Origin: Prostheceraeus crozeri
Taxonomy: Eukaryota > Platyhelminthes > Polycladida > Euryleptidae
Reading direction: 5' to 3'
Length of the DNA stretch: 64,000 bases
Assembly: GCA_907163375.1 (NCBI GenBank)
Contig: CAJQUW010007811.1
Location: forward strand, 1 to 64,000
This document shows, in pieces, positions 48,489 to 58,370 of the stretch. The position numbers and the translations under genes were made by a program. The notes under the pieces were generated by a model. It ran no database searches. It was not told where the DNA came from and saw nothing but the letters and a program-made list of their open reading frames with translations. How positions within the stretch are numbered: position 1 is the stretch's first letter; every line of letters starts with the position of its first letter.

Positions 48489-48875
48489 AGTATTTAACTA
48501 ACGAAAACAAGAAACTTCGGTTGAAAATCGTGAACCTCACCGATTTTGGAACGGTTCTACAAAGATTAGAAAATGTTGCGGACAGATTTGAAACATCTCG
48601 CCATCAACAACCTGATGAATTGGACGACATTGGAATGATCTACAAGATGGATAAACATTCCAACATGAGTCTTTCAAGAGTGGTTCGCAAGGCAACAGTT
48701 GCGCTCTTCTCACGAGAAGAGCTGGCCAACGCCAACGTCAAGGGTCGAACGGACAAGCAAATGCTTCCAAAGGACAAAGTCGAAAAATTGGTCGTTCTAG
48801 CTGCAAGATATTATGATGCACCAGCTTCAGTGGTGAACGCAATTATCAATCAAAAATGTACGGATGAGAGAAGTG
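48489..48875 (+). CDS. BEN-domain gene A, main exon with BEN domain
   Basis: Acceptor TTTTTTTCAG at 48488 and donor GTAAGT at 48876. It opens in the coiled coil (EYLTNENKKLRLKIVNL, then TVLQRLENVADRFE) and has a linker with DDIGMIYKM. The BEN domain follows: LSRVVRKATVALFSREELAN, then VKGRTDKQMLPKDKVEKLVV and VVNAIINQKCTDER. BEN domains bind DNA and occur in animal chromatin repressors (Insensitive, BEND proteins) and some viruses. The layout of one BEN domain with a coiled coil resembles the short BEN-solo factors. All phases fit the neighbouring exons. A paralogue on the other strand lies at 53226-56217. Confidence 0.85.
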
Positions 48876-49045
48876 GTAAGTCTCAACAATTTTTGTCGAA
48901 TCTAGTAATAACCGTAAAGACGGAAAGCATCAGCCACATTTTGACACATGTTAAATATTTGTTCTGAATCGAAAAAATCGAACTAATTTCCAATGCCATA
49001 ACGCAGAATGATTGCAAACAACTTCAGAATTGATTTCATTGGGAC

Positions 49046-49301
49046 CATAGAAATAAATTGTTTATCTGAAGTTGGCCAGAATGGAAACTGACTCAAGGTC
49101 GCGGCACATCCGGGGGAACTAAGTTGGGGCATGAACCACCAATTAAAAGCTTTGATTTACACATGTGACTGATTCTAACCCAATGATGCAGACGTTGGCA
49201 GGTGCATCTAAGTGAAAATGCGTGCGATTTATGTGCCGCTATTGTGCATTGCATGAAGCTTAATTTCCATTCTAGAGGTTTTATTGTTGTCAATTTCTAT
49301 G
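49046..49301. mobile_element. 256-bp hAT-type MITE (CATAGAAAT ends), copy 1
   Basis: The ends CATAGAAAT and ATTTCTATG lie between perfect 8-bp duplications ATTGGGAC (49038-49045; 49302-49309). The inverted copy at 59365-59620 has the same length and high identity. It lies in intron 2 of BEN gene A. No coding content; the 66-codon frame shared by both copies follows from their similarity. Confidence 0.94.
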
Positions 49302-49859
49302 ATTGGGACTGACATCGGCTTATCATACGATATATACATGTATTATCCCACTGAATTCAGGGGGTATGTTCATAACCTACGAGTATAAAAAGCTATTTCT
49401 GAGTCATATACGAGGTGAATGTACAGCATTTCGTCGGTCAATTGCCTCTGGCAGTTGGTGGTAGTAGGCTTACATAAACCTACATTCAAACTGTCACAGA
49501 CAATTGACTTTTTAGGTATCAAGTCAAAATGTTCTTTTCAGATATAACCAAATTACGAGTACCTCAGCCGGAGGTTCTCTGATAGTTTGAATGAAGACTT
49601 ATTTAGCCCTACTACAACCAACTGTCAAAATATTAACTGGAACTTGAGTTTTAGATGTTGCTGAGAACGTTTCTGATAATCAACTTTCATTTACAGGCTT
49701 TTCATAGGAAAGTTTAATTGAAAACATTATTCTGAGGCGCGTTTATTCGTTCAAAACAGACATTTTTTGTCCAAATGACAGGCATAATTGCCTCATATTT
49801 CGAAGCAAACATGTGTACTACTGTAGTTTCGAAACTTAATGATTGTTCCTTTTTTGTAG

Positions 49860-49906
49860 CCTTGAAGAAGAAGCCGAAAGGGAATGAAGTGAATGAAGAG
49901 GACTAG
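49860..49906 (+). CDS. BEN-domain gene A, terminal exon
   Basis: A short last exon after the acceptor TTTTTTGTAG. With the split Ser/Ala codon of the previous exon it reads ALKKKPKGNEVNEED and then TAG. The lysine-rich then acidic tail parallels the tail of the paralogue (AKRRKGG...EENEEDDEEC). Phase agreement (one base left open plus 47 bp) supports the junction. Confidence 0.75.
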
Positions 49907-50039
49907 AAAGGAAATGAAGTGAACGAAGAGGACTTAATTTGTTATTTGCGTGAAATACAACTGTCGCTCGACAAATCTTTTGTATCTCAGTAGTCTACAG
50001 TTTTCAACAGAAAATTGTAAATGCAACAACCTAGGAAAA

Positions 50040-50180
50040 ATGAATAATGGAGTAATATTGGAACCGGGAATGAAATTAATACCAAAGTTAGATAAGAAAC
50101 TAATACTGGAATCGGATATGTCATTAATACAAAAATCAGACAAGAAATTGCTACAAAAACCAGGTATGAAATTAATACAA
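50040..50180. repeat. 48-bp tandem repeat, nearly three units
   Basis: Units start TGGAACCGGGAATGAAATTA and carry AAGTTAGATAAGAAACTAAT. The period is 48 bp, so the plus-strand frame through it repeats every 16 residues (MKLIPKLDKKLI, MSLIQKSDKKLL, MKLIQKS). It lies just after BEN gene A, probably in its 3' UTR or the flank, not as a separate gene. Confidence 0.75.
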
Positions 50181-50346
50181 AAGTCATTTAGAATCAGTAT
50201 AGACTATACGAATTTTCGTATAAGACCCCGTAAACTATTTATACGAATTGAAATAATGTTTCTGATACGAAAAGTATATAGGCCTAAACAGTTTATCTTA
50301 AAATTATATTTTTTTGATACGAAACAGGAAATATTTTTCATACGGG

Positions 50347-52466
50347 GACTTACGAGTATGCTGCGCACATTTCAAGGCATATGGACGGTGTACAACCGAT
50401 CCTTCTCTAACATCAAAACTCATCGGCGATATGAAGTTCGGGATGATTCTTGCCATACTGCTATAGGCTTACATGAATGTAAAAGAAATAAATGGGAAAC
50501 TTCGCAATTATCGGATATCTTTTACTTGGAACATGGACGACAGACACTATGGACGAAAGTTTAATTTATTTATGCATTAAAAATGAATTCACATGAAATT
50601 CATGCAATATTTATTCCCGCTAACCGCAGAGTTTTACATTCAATTGTACAGGTACCCTGACCCAGAGTTTACTGAATAAAAATATTCTGGGCTCGATTCT
50701 TTGGTAATCTACTTGTTGACTTTAAAGAGAATACATCCAGTTTTTTTTTATCATGATGCTGCTCATCTTGTGTGATGCTGTGTCGGAGAAACACAATGAA
50801 TAATTTGGCTCCATAACTTACAAAATTACCACAAACAGACCTGTCTTATACTTGCTTAAGTGAAAATAAATGTCAAAATACAGATCAATACTTTACTGAC
50901 TAGTTTGTAAATGCAGACCAAGTGGGAATCCTGCAATAAACCAATTACACTCATTGCGTCACAAAAACAGAAGAAATAAAAAGTAAATGGTTTAAACAAA
51001 ACCGTTGAAATGCAAATTCTCTCGAATCGATTTCATAATTTCGAAGGATATATAATGCCATTACGAAAGAGTGCGATTAATGTGTTAATTGACATCTGTA
51101 GGCATACACAGATCTTGTGACACACAAAACAGGGACTTGGTTTCGCAACTTGAACTTAAAATCTGCAGATGTAGAGTGTGGATGTTAATAAATAAAGTGC
51201 AGTATATGTGGTCTTAACAGTTATGTTCTTCAGCAAACATAGTGAACGTGAAACAGTTGGTAAGAGAAAAATGAAATTGCGCATAATATCAGAGCCTCAC
51301 TTAGGAACATATAAAACTTACAAAATGCTGTTATCAAAGTACAGGTGGACAACTGAAAAATTCTGATTAAAAGTTTCACGTCTTATCTATGTCATAGTTG
51401 AATATACGGCAAACTAAATTTTTCATGCCTGCACTTTCGTCACTTATTAAGTTAGAACCTGGGTGGGCATGGCTCAGAAGTGGGATTTCCGTAGCAAGAA
51501 CAGACAGTAAATTATCGTCACTCACCGAATTAATTTCCGTCACCTACAAAAGCTTGCTTACTATAGAAGATGTGACTGACCATGAATCCCAAAGTTCAAA
51601 TAAATTGAAGAGAATTCCGAAAATGACTTTCACTCGACATGAAACTTTCAGGCTTCTCTAAGTCTGACTGACAGATGTTGGTGAATAGTTGCTAAGATTG
51701 GCGCTGACATCAGCTTTTGAAAATGTCATTTCTCTACAATTTCCTGCCGAATGTGCAACCCTCAAACTCTCAAACGGAGGGTTGTGAAACCACCAATCCC
51801 TCAATGCAGGTAGTCGTGGTATCTCTAAAAAGAATCCCTGGTCATGTCAACAGGATCTGAATACCTAAGATCCTTGATTGAGTAAAGTGAACACTGACTG
51901 ATTCCAAGTTACCAAACTTTCGTTTTAATAGTGACCTTCTGCAACATGCAACTGTTCTATTCTACGCCGGAGACCGCACGCAACAAAAACCTTTATTGAA
52001 GGAAATTAACATTTGACAGCAGAATTTAGTATAAATACAAAATACAGCAACATTTACTCTGGTCCGGTGATGAAATGAAGATACACATACATGTGAAACA
52101 AAAAACAAATTTGAGAAAACAAGAATGTATCTTTTTTGAAGTGTTATTCTGATACATATTCAAGTAACAGTTTATGATAATTTCGACTACGTACCATAAA
52201 AAATGCCGCACATCCAAATTATAGATCAATAAAATTCATTCACTTCATCAACGTGAAAATGAAATGCAATACAAAGATCTCACATTCCGAAAGCCAATTT
52301 AGGACTTCTGATGATATTTAGGACTTTTTATGACTTTTAGACCGGTCTTTCGGGTTTCCGGACTCTGTAGACAAATCCATGTATGCAACTCCAGTAACGC
52401 AGCATCAAGACGTAGACGCCAGGTTCAGATTCTACGTCAGCGCTATTTAAGATTGTCATTGAAATT
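50347..52466. other. Kinesin intron between the two BEN units, nothing recognised
   Basis: AT-rich, no exon or full transposon identified. Frames at 51398-51661 and 52026-52229 show no family features. Confidence 0.5.
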
Positions 52467-52493
52467 CCCGCACGAAAATAAATGGGTGTGTTC

Positions 52494-52905
52494 TTACGTA
52501 TGATTCATACCCTTTATCATACGTATGCAAAGGTATGCGAAAAGGGGTATGAAACATGGTATGTTCATACGTGTGAAATGTAACGCTTTTCATACGTATG
52601 AATATGTATGTGAAATGCATACCTTTGCATACACCGTGCGAAATCAGGCCGTATTAATACGTATGTTCGCATATGCACTTTGCATACCCTTTCATACGTG
52701 TGCAAGGGAATGCGTTTAGCATACGTATGCAGGAACGGCTAATCATACGTACTTTTGCACGTGCGAAATCAGGCCTGGAAGTACTTATGTTCGCATATGC
52801 ACTTGACATACCCTTTCATACGTATGCCAGGGTATGCATTTAACATAGTTTTTCATGTTAGTGCTATGAACAGCTAACATACACGTGCTTTTGCTAATGC
52901 ATACG
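52494..52905. repeat. Left subterminal CATACGTATG array of element B
   Basis: A degenerate array with many copies of CATACGTATG, CATACGTGTG and CATACCCTTTCATACG. A longer unit of roughly 120 bp including TGCGAAATCAGGCC and TTCGCATATGCACTT occurs twice (about 52640 and 52760). It mirrors the array at the right end. Confidence 0.85.
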
Positions 52906-53225
52906 CGTAGATCCCACGTTTAGAAACCCATTATTTGGACGCATGCATTTTGGAAATTGCAATACAAATGAAATTGATTCATGAAGCGCACAGCTTAAAG
53001 TACAACTTAGATTGGACTGAAGTTGTCCAGAAAAGCTCAATTTGTCTTTGGATGCAACACTCATAAAACTCGGAAAAGGCAGGAGAACATTATATTCTGC
53101 AAAAGACTCTATTACTAATTACTTTTGTGATGATTGAGAAAATCAAGTCCTTGCGGCACCAAATTGTGCGCTTTTCATCTGTCATTATTGGGTTAAAAAA
53201 TGGATTACAAATCTGTTTAGTGTAT

Positions 53226-53410
53226 TCAAAGTTCTTCCAAATCTTCGTTATTTTCACATTCTTCGTCATCTTCTTCGTTTTCTTCAACACTATCCACATT
53301 GTCTCCACTTTGCCCTCCCTTCCGTCGCTTCGCCTCTTGATTCATCTTTCTGACTACTTCATTGACCTTTGTCCCTGTCACTTCAACACCTAAGATCTTC
53401 GTCGCCATCG
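53226..53410 (-). CDS. BEN-domain gene B, exon 5 (end of BEN domain and tail)
   Basis: Acceptor TTTCCAG at 53411-53412. The exon completes a Ser codon and reads MATKILGVEVTGTKVNEVVR then KMNQEAKRRK, the last helix of a BEN domain. An acidic tail, VEENEEDDEECENNEDLEEL, follows, with a TGA at 53226. Length 185 bp, phase consistent with exon 4. The tail is typical of a nuclear chromatin-associated protein. Confidence 0.82.
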
Positions 53411-53768
53411 CTGGAAAGTAAAAAAATGGCATGCATAATATTAATATGCTATAATTAATACATGTACACATGGAAGGCCTATATAAAAAATTAATCAAAT
53501 ATTCTCAAAATATATAATTCTATCTCTATGCATACGTGCTTGACTACACGTGTATACATAATAATCATATAAACAATAATAATAACGTTTATTTCATAAA
53601 GCCCCATTAATTGAAATCGTGGGGTACAGATATACATGCATTATGTCAAAAAGACAAAATCAGTATGTATTTATACGAATCTTACTAGAATTAACTACAG
53701 ACATGTTTTCAAGTCCAAGCAAACAAATGATATATACTGGAGGACTCAGTTACGTATAAGCCACTTAC

Positions 53769-54053
53769 ATTCTACTGCGAGCATTCTCTTCCTGTCCATT
53801 GCAGGCTTTCCATCAAAACCTTTCGGGGTTTGAGTTTTCAGCTCTGCCACAGTGAACGCCTCGTTTATCCCTCTTCTGATTGCCCGGGATGCCGAGGCAG
53901 CAACCTTTGGCAACATGTCCACGCTGTCGATGCATCTTCTGGAGAAGGTCACGCCGTTGTAGGTGCACTCCTGAACCGCAGGCGATGGTGTCGACTGCAT
54001 GGCCTCCAGGCGCTGGGTCACGGCCGATAGGCGGTCGAAGATCATGCCGATGT
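53769..54053 (-). CDS. BEN-domain gene B, exon 4 (BEN domain core)
   Basis: Acceptor TTGTGTAG and donor GTAAGT. The exon reads DIGMIFDRLSAVTQRLEAM, a linker with CTYNGVTFSRRCIDSVDMLP, then the BEN core ASASRAIRRGINEAFTVAEL, KGFDGKPAMDRKRMLAVE. It aligns with gene A (LSRVVRKATVALFSREEL, KGRTDKQMLPKDKVEKL), including a shared DIGMI at the domain edge, so the two genes are diverged paralogues. The base composition here is GC-richer than its surroundings. Confidence 0.85.
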
Positions 54054-55198
54054 CTACACAACAAGAAAAATGCTCTAGAGTCAACTACATGAATGTCTGA
54101 ATTGCGAGCGTTGTGGCATATAAGCAATCTATCTAAGAAATGGAATCGATAATTTCGGCAATATTTTCAAGCATTTTTGTATTCACACGCATTTCCTGTA
54201 TGATTTCAATATATTTATAAAGAAATCGATGAAAAAGTTAATTTTCATGCTTTCAATATACGCGTCTCTTCATGAGGAGGAAAGAAGTTCAGGGCATGCA
54301 TGAATTTTTATTGTCAATCAATTACAATTTTGGCATATTTAATGATTATCAATTCGAAGTACAGGCCTCACAGCAACTAAGCATGCAAAAATAGGAGGAT
54401 AAATTTAGTAGTGTAAAATGGGTCAAAAAGAGGACAATGAACATGTTTTTCGACCAATTCTTATTTTTTTTGTTTATTTTCTTGCGGTTTTCAGCTCTCT
54501 CCAAATTAATTCAAATTAAAAAATACTGAAATTTCAACAAATTCCAAACAAGTGGTGTCATGAGTTTTTTTAATTAATGGGATGCGATTAATGGCAGCCG
54601 AATTTTGATTTCTTCAATCGAAGATGGAAACAGTACTCAAGTAGCATTTCTGATATGGAGAAGAAAAGTCTCTATACGATTTAACAAAGCACTAACTTAA
54701 ATCAGCGAATATTTGTCGACGTCATCAACGTCATTGAATATATGTTTTCTAAGTCATGAGCCTTAGAAAACTATTGTTCCATTGACGCTTATTTGATTTC
54801 TTAGGGCAATATAGAAAAATATTCACACTATAAAAAAACACGAGGAAAAAATGGCGTAAATTCAACTATCAAAAAATCCAGATAGAATAAAGTGGAAAAT
54901 AATAGAATAAGTTCCAGTGTAGAGGCTACGTTATCAAAAATGTGCACTGTAGATATTTATAGGCACCTGATATTGGCCAACTTTATGGGCTTCGTCAATG
55001 TCCCAATGTACGAATTTGTCTCTCAGGCACTGATGAAGTACAGCAAATTCCGAAAAATAGGAAAAATAGGAGAAAACCAGAAAATAGGAGACCCCAACCG
55101 AAAAAATAGGACAAATCTTCAAAAAGTAGGAATAATAGGAAAAATAGGAGGTCTGTGAGGCCTGGAAGTATATATATGAAAAATGCGGGAACAAGTAC

Positions 55199-55726
55199 CT
55201 GACAATTGCCGAATGTTGTCTGCTTGATTAGAATTCCGCTCTTCCAAAATCGTGTTTTTTTCTTTCAGCAGCTGATTCTTCTCGTGAAGTCGAGGAGCAC
55301 CTTCTCCGTTGCATGGAGCGACCGCCCCTTCACGCGTGTCGAGGAGCACCTTCTCCGTTGCATGGAGCGACCGCCCCTTCACGCGCGTCGAGGAGCACCT
55401 TCTCCGTTGCATGGAGCGACCGCCCCTTCACGCGTGTCGAGGAGCACCTTCTCCGTTGCATGGAGCGACCGCCCCTTCACGCGCGTCGAGGAGCACCTTC
55501 TCCGTTGCATGGAACGACCGCCCCTTCACGCGCGTCGAGGAGCACCTTCTCCGTTGCATGGAACGACCGCCCCTTCACGCGCGTCGAGGAGCACCTTCTC
55601 CGTTGCATGGAGCGACCGCCCCTTCACGCGCGTCGAGGAGCACCTTCTCCGTTGCATGGAGCGACCGCCCCTTCACGCGCGTCGAGGAGCACCTTCTCCA
55701 TTGCATGGAGAACTAGCTGCTTCCTC
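55199..55726 (-). CDS. BEN-domain gene B, exon 3 with expanded 49-bp repeat
   Basis: Acceptor AAACAG at 55727-55728 and donor GTACTT at 55198. The two ends code in one scheme: EEAASSPCNGEGAPR at the start and LHEKNQLLKEKNTILEERNS then NQADNIRQLS at the end, a coiled coil preceding the BEN domain as in gene A. Between them stand nine starts of a 49-bp unit. As it stands the exon is 528 bp and out of phase. With a single unit it would be 136 bp and exactly in phase with exons 2 and 4. The expansion therefore seems to break this gene unless the array is spliced out. Confidence 0.6.
55289..55710. repeat. 49-bp minisatellite, eight full units and a partial ninth
   Basis: Unit starts at 55289, 55338, 55387, 55436, 55485, 55534, 55583, 55632 and 55681, reading GTCGAGGAGCACCTTCTCCG and on to CCCCTTCACGCGC. 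Units differ at one or two sites (GCGTGT/GCGCGT, GGAGCG/GGAACG). The unit has no stop in any plus frame, so three overlapping plus frames stay open. The minus strand carries one TGA per three units in each frame. Confidence 0.97.
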
Positions 55727-55809
55727 CTGTTTCATTATCATCAGTGCATTCGAATGAATGACACTGATAAAAATCAAAACTCAATCGAACGAACGAACGA
55801 ATAACATAC

Positions 55810-55884
55810 AGAGACCATGTGATAATGCACTGAAGCAGAGGTGCAGTCCAGGGCCATGAGTCGATATCCTTTGTAGACATCTCG
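55810..55884 (-). CDS. BEN-domain gene B, exon 2 (predicted)
   Basis: Acceptor TCTCTTCAG and donor GTATGT bound 25 codons: RDVYKGYRLMALDCTSASVH then YHMVS. It is phase 0 at both ends and joins smoothly to exons 1 and 3. The peptide resembles nothing I know. The call rests on splice sites and phase only. Confidence 0.5.
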
Positions 55885-56169
55885 CTGAAGAGATTCCGGA
55901 AGTATGTGACTTTCCGAAATAGACCAATTGTGAATGTAAACGCATAAAATACAATACAGTAGGCCTAACTGTATTTTAATTGCATTGTAACTGCACAGTA
56001 ACTGAATTGTCTTGTATGCGACGTATATGCCCAATTCCACTGATTTTGTTGCTAAAATGGAAATCTAGTATCATCATCTCCTGCTTCAGTACAATCAAGG
56101 TTCTGCAAATAGCAAAGGCAATTCTCTGCCTTAACATTTAACATGTCAACATTCACACTGGACGCTTAC

Positions 56170-56217
56170 CTGCTCAGGTTCTTCAGTTGAAACACGCAGC
56201 GCATGTGAAAGAAACAT
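56170..56217 (-). CDS. BEN-domain gene B, exon 1 (predicted start)
   Basis: An ATG at 56217 opens MFLSHALRVSTEEPEQ and ends at a strong donor, CAG|GTAAGC. The exon is phase 0 and directly precedes exon 2. It lies immediately next to the right palindromic array, which would then act as the promoter region. Another upstream start cannot be excluded. Confidence 0.5.
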
Positions 56218-56224
56218 TGAAAAG

Positions 56225-56739
56225 TGTTTAAATGCATACTGAACAGACGCATGAATAGGTATGAATTTTGCATATCGCTTCATACGCATAATTTAGTATG
56301 CGAGATTCATCCCATCAACATACGTATGAATTTTGCATATCGTTTCATACGTACGATATGGTATGCGAGTTTCATCCCATCAACATACGTATGAATTTTG
56401 CATATCGTTTCATACGTACGATATGGTATGCGAGATTCATCCCATCAACATACGTATGAATTTTGCATATCGTTTCATACGTACGATATGGTATGCGAGT
56501 TTCATCCCATCAACATACGTATGAATTTTGCATATCGTTTCATACGTACGATATGGTATGCGAGTTTCATCCCATCAACATACGTATGAATTTTGCATAT
56601 CGTTTCATACGTACGATATGGTATGCGAGTTTCATCCCATCAACATACGTATGAATTTTGCATATCGTTTCATACACACGATATGGTATGAAAACTTCAT
56701 ACGTATGCTGAATAAGCATGAAAACATAGTATGAAACAT
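56225..56739. repeat. Right subterminal palindromic array of element B (65-bp period)
   Basis: Five to six tandem units of 65 bp, each with CAACATACGTATGAATTTTG, TTTCATACGTACGATATGG and GAGTTTCATCCCAT. Unit starts fall 65 bp apart (for example 56333, 56398, 56463, 56528). Because 65 is not a multiple of three, the repeated plus-strand frames are chance. Confidence 0.95.
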
Positions 56740-56760
56740 ACCCATTTATTTTCGTGCGGG

Positions 56761-58121
56761 TTTCTTTGAATACTCATATTTCGCAAACGGATACTTAAAT
56801 CAAAGGTATAAACATTACAACCAATAGGTGTTTGGTAAATTAATAAATCGGGAGAGCGCTAATCGTGTAAAGTCTGCCCAATGCATGTGTAGCAGCAAAT
56901 ACGATACCGCTTTTCACAGAATAGTGCAGCTGGGAATTTTTCAAGCCAGTGAAAAAATAATCCAGACCAGAGTTTCCACATAATTAATCAATTACCAGAT
57001 TAATTCGGATTTCATGTAAATGCTATTACGATCCGATGCAACTTTTCAAACTTAAAATCCGAATTCGAAGAGATGATGAATCCGAACGAATACGATCAGA
57101 CAGTCGGATTCGGATCGGATTCGTACGCCTTTATTACTTACCGATTCATACTACCTGAAATCTTTACCCCGTCTACATCATCAAATCTTATTAAGGCGCG
57201 AGTTTAATTTTTTGTAATCATTGTACACATATATTTTAACAAAATGCTACTTTCGAAAGTTACATGTATAACTCCTACCTTGAGAAATCCTCATTGTCTA
57301 AGAGCGCCACGATCTAAAACTACGCGGTACGGCAATAGTTTCATTCGCTTTGGGAGATGAAGTCTGCAATTCTTGTATTTTATGTTTTAATGTTTTGTGG
57401 TCTTTTGTCAACCACCATTTGTCCATGCGTTCACCGCACAATGTGAGGCATCAATAAAGTTCTATTCTATTCTATTTTATGTATATTGCGATTGCCGTGT
57501 AAAAATGTATTTCAAATTAATTGAACAATAATTGCTGTTTATCAGCAGATGGAATGAAGAATTTGAATAAGCTCAGCATCATGCCTAGATTTATTTAGCA
57601 AATACCGGTATTCAAATATCATGTTTTCAGAGTGAAAGGGTCCAACACAATCTCTGTATCTTTTTCAGGAAGATTGATATATAGCTTTTGTGTAATTCTT
57701 CTATCGTCGGTTATTTATACAGATAATCTTAATTAAGATTAATTTATACTTAAGATTATTATTTATACTTAAGATTATTATTTATACTTAAGATTAAGAT
57801 TAATTAATACTGGTGCGTGGAAATTATCAACTATCTCAGAAAGTGACTGAAGTTTGTTGCGGGTGTCATGTTTTAAGATAAAAAGATATCCACAAACAAG
57901 CATGATTTAAGCACGAAATTCCTTGGCAAACGCAGACACTGAGTGTCGCCATACAATGACTCATCAGTGCGATTCGGAGAGGCCAAAACTAGCTTATGAC
58001 ATCTACATGCAATGGCTGAACAAGTTGATTAACTGCAACACAGACGGCTTAGATGCTCCTAAAACCCGCCAAGGTTATGAATGACCCCACTTCACTGATT
58101 TCTTAGGAAGATGAGACTTAC
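56761..58121. other. Kinesin intron with LINE-like tail and simple repeats
   Basis: Mostly unrecognised. At 57300-57480 a segment ends CAATAAAGTTCTATTCTATT CTATT, the poly-unit tail of a non-LTR retroelement 3' end. At 57715-57800 a 19-bp unit TTATACTTAAGATTATTATT repeats about four times. No exon was found. Confidence 0.5.
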
Positions 58122-58370
58122 CTGATCTGGTTCTAGCAAACTTCGGTGTAATTCTGTTATCGACTTTAAATGCTCCTCTAGATCCTCAACGTCAGGAGGT
58201 CGACTTTCAGATCGATATTCATTTATCAATGTTGATAAGGCAATTTTGAGACCATCGAATCGCGGATTCAACTGCTCCTGCAGAAGTTCCATTTGTAGAA
58301 CTTGTCGTGTTAAAACTGTCGACCTATCGATCGCCTGATCCAGTTCTTCCGTCAACATCCTATTCTCTCG
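58122..58370 (-). CDS. KIF4: KIF4-type chromokinesin, coiled-coil exon (most N-terminal seen)
   Basis: An internal exon of 83 codons with acceptor TTTTCTTCAG and donor GTAAGT. It starts RENRMLTEELDQAIDRSTVL and runs through LKIALSTLINEY to HRSLLEPDQ. Charge pattern and position fit the early KIF4 stalk after the motor (ENTELSRELSEA... region). Conservation is lower than in the later exons, so the assignment leans on its being in phase 0 with the exon at 40525. The motor domain should be encoded on further exons beyond 64000. Confidence 0.75.

Larger units (their letters stand above)
43184..50346 (+). mobile_element. Candidate BEN-carrying TIR element A
   Basis: The left end CCCGTACGAAAATAATTTT (43184) has an inverted partner at about 50328-50346 (reversed: CCCGTATGAAAAATATTT). 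The left end leads into an array of TTCATTAATGAA-type palindromes. Between the ends lie a P element (43623-46682) and a three-exon BEN-domain gene on the plus strand. Without the P element the unit is about 4.1 kb, close to the 4.3 kb of element B, which has the same kind of end. No target duplication and no transposase were seen. The right end is less well matched, so this is an inference. Confidence 0.45.
52467..56760 (-). mobile_element. Candidate BEN-carrying TIR element B
   Basis: A perfect 21-bp inverted repeat, CCCGCACGAAAATAAATGGG plus T, stands at 52467-52487 and, reversed, at 56740-56760. Just inside both ends lie arrays rich in the palindrome CATACGTATG. Between them is a five-exon BEN-domain gene on the minus strand whose first exon abuts the right array. 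I saw no transposase and no clear target duplication (left flank GAAATT, right flank TTTCTT). The shared layout with element A (similar ends, palindromic arrays, a single BEN gene, about 4 kb) argues for one family of non-autonomous or unconventional elements. Confidence 0.55.

Noticed and set aside
49950-50564. 204-codon plus-strand frame after BEN gene A
   Set aside because: It runs through a 48-bp repeat whose length is a multiple of three, and no domain is seen; more likely 3' UTR or flank.
56225-56739. CRISPR-like regular repeats
   Set aside because: The 65-bp units are tandem with no unique spacers, in a eukaryotic intron; this is a minisatellite.
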